A stretch of 8,523 nt of DNA from contig CADCOF010000256.1 in assembly GCA_902802975.1 (NCBI GenBank), positions 1 through 8,523 on the forward strand. Reading direction: 5' to 3'. This document shows, in pieces, positions 7,239 through 8,523 of the stretch; position 1 is the stretch's first letter, and each line of letters begins with the position of its first letter. The translations under genes were made by a program, and so were the position numbers. Below the pieces are notes generated by a model that worked only from the letters and a program-made list of their open reading frames with translations, was not told the origin of the DNA and did not search any database. The DNA is from an uncultured Ruminococcus sp. Its GTDB lineage: Bacteria; Bacillota; Clostridia; Oscillospirales; Acutalibacteraceae.

Positions 7239-8165
7239 ATGGATAACGGCAAGATAAAGATAGCCGCAGTGGTGGGACCTACCGCCTCGGGAAAAACCCG
7301 GTTTGGAATAGAACTTGCAAAGCGTTGGAACGGAGAGGTTATTTCGGCGGATTCCATGCAGATATATGAGGGCATGGACATAGGTTCGGCGAAACCCACA
7401 GTCGAAGAGATGGACGGTGTGCCGCATCATCTTATCGGTATCATTCCGCGTGATCAGAATTTCAGTGTTGCCCAATACGCTGAACTTGCGCACAAGACAA
7501 TACAAGAAGTCCATTCAAGGGGTAAATTTCCGATAATCGTAGGCGGCACCGGGCTGTATATAGATTCAGTGATAAACAACATTACGTTTATAGATACGGA
7601 AGTAGACGAGCAGCTGCGCAGGTCGCTGTATGAGCAGGCGCAGAGTGAAGGTTCAAACGCATTGTGGGAGAAACTGAAAAACATTGACCCGCAGTCGGCT
7701 GCAAAGATCGCGCCGAACAATACAAAACGCGTCATTCGTGCGCTGGAAATCTTTTACACCACGGGAATGACAATGACGGAACAAAATGAGCGTTCCAGAA
7801 GAGTTCCCACGCCGTATGAAACGATAAAGCTGGGCATTAAGACGAAAGACCGCGCTGAGCTATACGATAGGATAAACAGACGTGTGGATGAAATGATGCA
7901 GCGGGGACTTCTTGATGAAGCGAGAGCACTTTTTGAAAGTGATTCCGGCACGAATACCGCGTCAAAGGCTATTGGCTGCAAAGAGTTTATTCCTTATTTC
8001 AAGGGCGAAATAACGCTTGACGAGGCAGTAGAAACATTGAAAAAAGAAACAAGGCATTACGCCAAAAGGCAGCTGACGTGGTTTATGCGCGACAAAGAGA
8101 TACAATGGCTCACCACCGGCGGGCAGTGCCCGCTGACAGTAAGCACACTGACTTTGTGCGGATAG
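7239..8165 (+). CDS. miaA: MiaA, tRNA dimethylallyltransferase
   Basis: This 308-residue cytoplasmic enzyme transfers a dimethylallyl group from DMAPP to N6 of A37 in tRNAs reading UNN codons, giving i6A37, the substrate of MiaB. The P-loop-like motif GPTASGKT (13-20) is followed by DSMQIY (38-43) with the family aspartate D38, then GGTGLY (102-107) with T104, the TKRVIRALEI segment of the tRNA-binding part, IGCKEF, and RQLTWF (277-282). ATG 7239 is 4 bases after mutL, with its AGGGTG site in the mutL end. Length is normal. The last 15 residues (GGQCPLTVSTLTLCG) look atypical: they are encoded by hairpin-forming DNA and follow the point (WLTT) where the family usually loses conservation, so this tail may have been altered by a repeat. 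hfq, often next in Bacillus-type clusters, is not seen downstream. Confidence 0.97.
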   Translation: MDNGKIKIAAVVGPTASGKTRFGIELAKRWNGEVISADSMQIYEGMDIGSAKPTVEEMDGVPHHLIGIIPRDQNFSVAQYAELAHKTIQEVHSRGKFPIIVGGTGLYIDSVINNITFIDTEVDEQLRRSLYEQAQSEGSNALWEKLKNIDPQSAAKIAPNNTKRVIRALEIFYTTGMTMTEQNERSRRVPTPYETIKLGIKTKDRAELYDRINRRVDEMMQRGLLDEARALFESDSGTNTASKAIGCKEFIPYFKGEITLDEAVETLKKETRHYAKRQLTWFMRDKEIQWLTTGGQCPLTVSTLTLCG

Positions 8166-8185
8166 AAACTTTATCGCCTGCGGCG
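8117..8185 (+). other. Hairpin cluster around the miaA stop; possible weak termination or mRNA-end signal
   Basis: Three hairpins lie in a row. The first has an 8-bp stem with one G-T pair and an AGT loop (8117-8124 with 8128-8135). The second is GCACA/TGTGC with a 7-base loop (8143-8147, 8155-8159). The third is CGCC/GGCG with a 3-base loop (8175-8178, 8182-8185), just after the stop codon. None is followed by a T-run, so an intrinsic terminator is not supported. A 9-base direct repeat CGGCGGGCA occurs at 8117 and 8181. Roles in 3'-end protection or termination are inferred. Confidence 0.35.
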
Positions 8186-8232
8186 GGCAATATATAACCT
8201 ATAAATGAGCAAAATTGAAATTGTTTGTAATT

Positions 8233-8260
8233 TTGTACAAAAAGATTTAATTTGTATTAT
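8233..8260 (+). promoter_or_regulatory. Weak promoter candidate with overlapping palindrome
   Basis: TTGTAC (8233-8238, 3 of 6 consensus) and TATTAT (8255-8260) are 16 bases apart in an AT-rich stretch. The -35-like box lies within the perfect palindrome TTTTGTACAAAA (8231-8242), which could be an operator or a chance event in AT-rich DNA. A start near 8267 would lie just before the folded segment at 8271-8353. The match is poor, so this is a tentative call. Confidence 0.25.
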
Positions 8261-8270
8261 TGTGGTCGCC

Positions 8271-8353
8271 ATGCGGTGAGGGGCAAATTCCGGCGGTGCG
8301 TCGCCGCTGACAATTCCGTCCGGCTGTGTTCTTAACGGAGGTCTTCGCCGCAT
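8271..8353. other. GC-rich segment able to fold into a three-way-junction structure
   Basis: ATGCGG (8271-8276) pairs with CCGCAT (8348-8353), and the stem can be extended to 12 pairs (8271-8282 with 8342-8353) if three G-T pairs are allowed. Inside are CGGCG/CGCCG (8291-8295, 8302-8306) and TCCGT/ACGGA (8315-8319, 8335-8339). No credible protein is encoded: the 60-codon minus-strand frame over it (8171-8353) has no recognised domain and lacks a convincing ribosome site. It may be a structured RNA or a dispersed repeat. It superficially recalls riboswitch fragments but lacks the full core of any class I know. Confidence 0.35.
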
Positions 8354-8391
8354 TCGACATTCATTCTTCCCACAAACAATCAGGGAGGCGA

Positions 8392-8419
8392 GTTACTTTT
8401 GCTAGGCGGCAAAAGTAAC
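8392..8419. repeat. Perfect 11-bp inverted repeat, likely part of a dispersed element
   Basis: GTTACTTTTGC (8392-8402) and GCAAAAGTAAC (8409-8419) are exact reverse complements around a TAGGCG loop, followed by CAAAAACG. Similar GTTACTTTTG...CAAAAGTAAC units are, to my knowledge, common intergenic repeats in many bacterial genomes, including gut Clostridia. There is no T-tract, so it is not a normal terminator on the plus strand. Confidence 0.6.
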
Positions 8420-8523
8420 CAAAAACGCCTTCGCGCTTTAGTGTCTACAATCCCGCCTTTGTCTTCTACGGAGCTGAGTTACCGCCGGTTTTAGGCTGGG
8501 TTCGGCATTCTTCAATGCGCTGC
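8420..8523. other. Right-hand end of window, no gene recognised
   Basis: Stops interrupt the frames and no start with a ribosome site is seen. The stretch probably continues the repeat-like element that begins near 8392; this is inferred from its base composition and adjacency only. Confidence 0.3.

Noticed and set aside
8271..8340. FMN or cobalamin riboswitch
   Set aside because: Only short fragments resemble the cores. The full conserved set (for FMN the six-helix GGG...AATTCCC...ACCGGCGGT pattern; for cobalamin the leading GGGAA and the later GCCACTG) is missing, and no target gene follows in the window.
8171..8353. Minus-strand 60-codon frame after miaA
   Set aside because: Covers the hairpin-rich segment, composition is arginine- and proline-rich as expected of repeat DNA, and no domain is recognised. 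A similar spurious protein may be annotated in relatives, but I would not call a gene.
8392..8424. Rho-independent terminator for the cluster
   Set aside because: The stem is strong but is followed by A residues, not T residues, and it lies more than 220 bases past miaA.
1..8523. CRISPR array, tRNA, rRNA or insertion sequence
   Set aside because: No regularly spaced direct repeats of CRISPR length, no cloverleaf or rRNA signature and no transposase-like frame were seen on either strand.

Overview
The window holds a compact, six-gene, plus-strand gene cluster of the kind found in low- to mid-GC Firmicutes, most likely the class Clostridia (Oscillospiraceae/Ruminococcaceae). The grounds are the order miaB, a YlbF/YmcA-family gene, mutS, mutL, miaA (known from Bacillus and Clostridia), strong purine-rich Shine-Dalgarno sites, frequent TTG/GTG starts, and hairpin-rich non-coding DNA on both flanks that resembles dispersed repeats of gut Oscillospiraceae. 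The peptides encoded by the right flank recall [Eubacterium] siraeum, but this is only an impression from memory and was not checked.

Layout. Bases 1-75 contain nested inverted repeats and no gene. A good sigma-A-type promoter (128-156) precedes miaB (209-1624). A 4-base gap separates miaB from a small YlbF/YmcA-family gene (1629-2036) with four C-terminal cysteines. The last codons and stop region of that gene lie inside a perfect 14-bp inverted repeat built of 7-base units (2020-2058). mutS (2076-4679), a YcxB-like two-helix membrane protein gene (4693-5223), mutL (5234-7234) and miaA (7239-8165) follow with gaps of 13, 10 and 4 bases. I see no internal promoter that I would defend, so one transcript from the 128-156 promoter is the simplest reading.

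How the genes work together. MiaA adds a dimethylallyl group to A37 of tRNAs reading UNN codons, and MiaB methylthiolates the product to ms2i6A37, so the two consecutive enzymes bracket the cluster. MutS and MutL form a MutH-independent mismatch repair pair. MutL carries its own endonuclease motifs, and both proteins have recognisable sliding-clamp binding peptides (QMTLLP in MutS, QYLLEP in MutL). The YlbF/YmcA protein may belong to the Fe-S RNA-processing regulators (Ric/Y-complex). The role of the membrane protein is unknown.

The right flank (8166-8523, 358 bases) has no credible gene. It holds short hairpins around the miaA end, an AT-rich stretch with a 12-bp palindrome and a weak promoter candidate, a GC-rich segment that can fold into a closing stem with two inner hairpins (8271-8353), and a perfect 11-bp inverted repeat (8392-8419). 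No classical terminator with a T-tract was found. The core genes are ordinary housekeeping genes; the less explained material is in the non-coding hairpins and the membrane gene.
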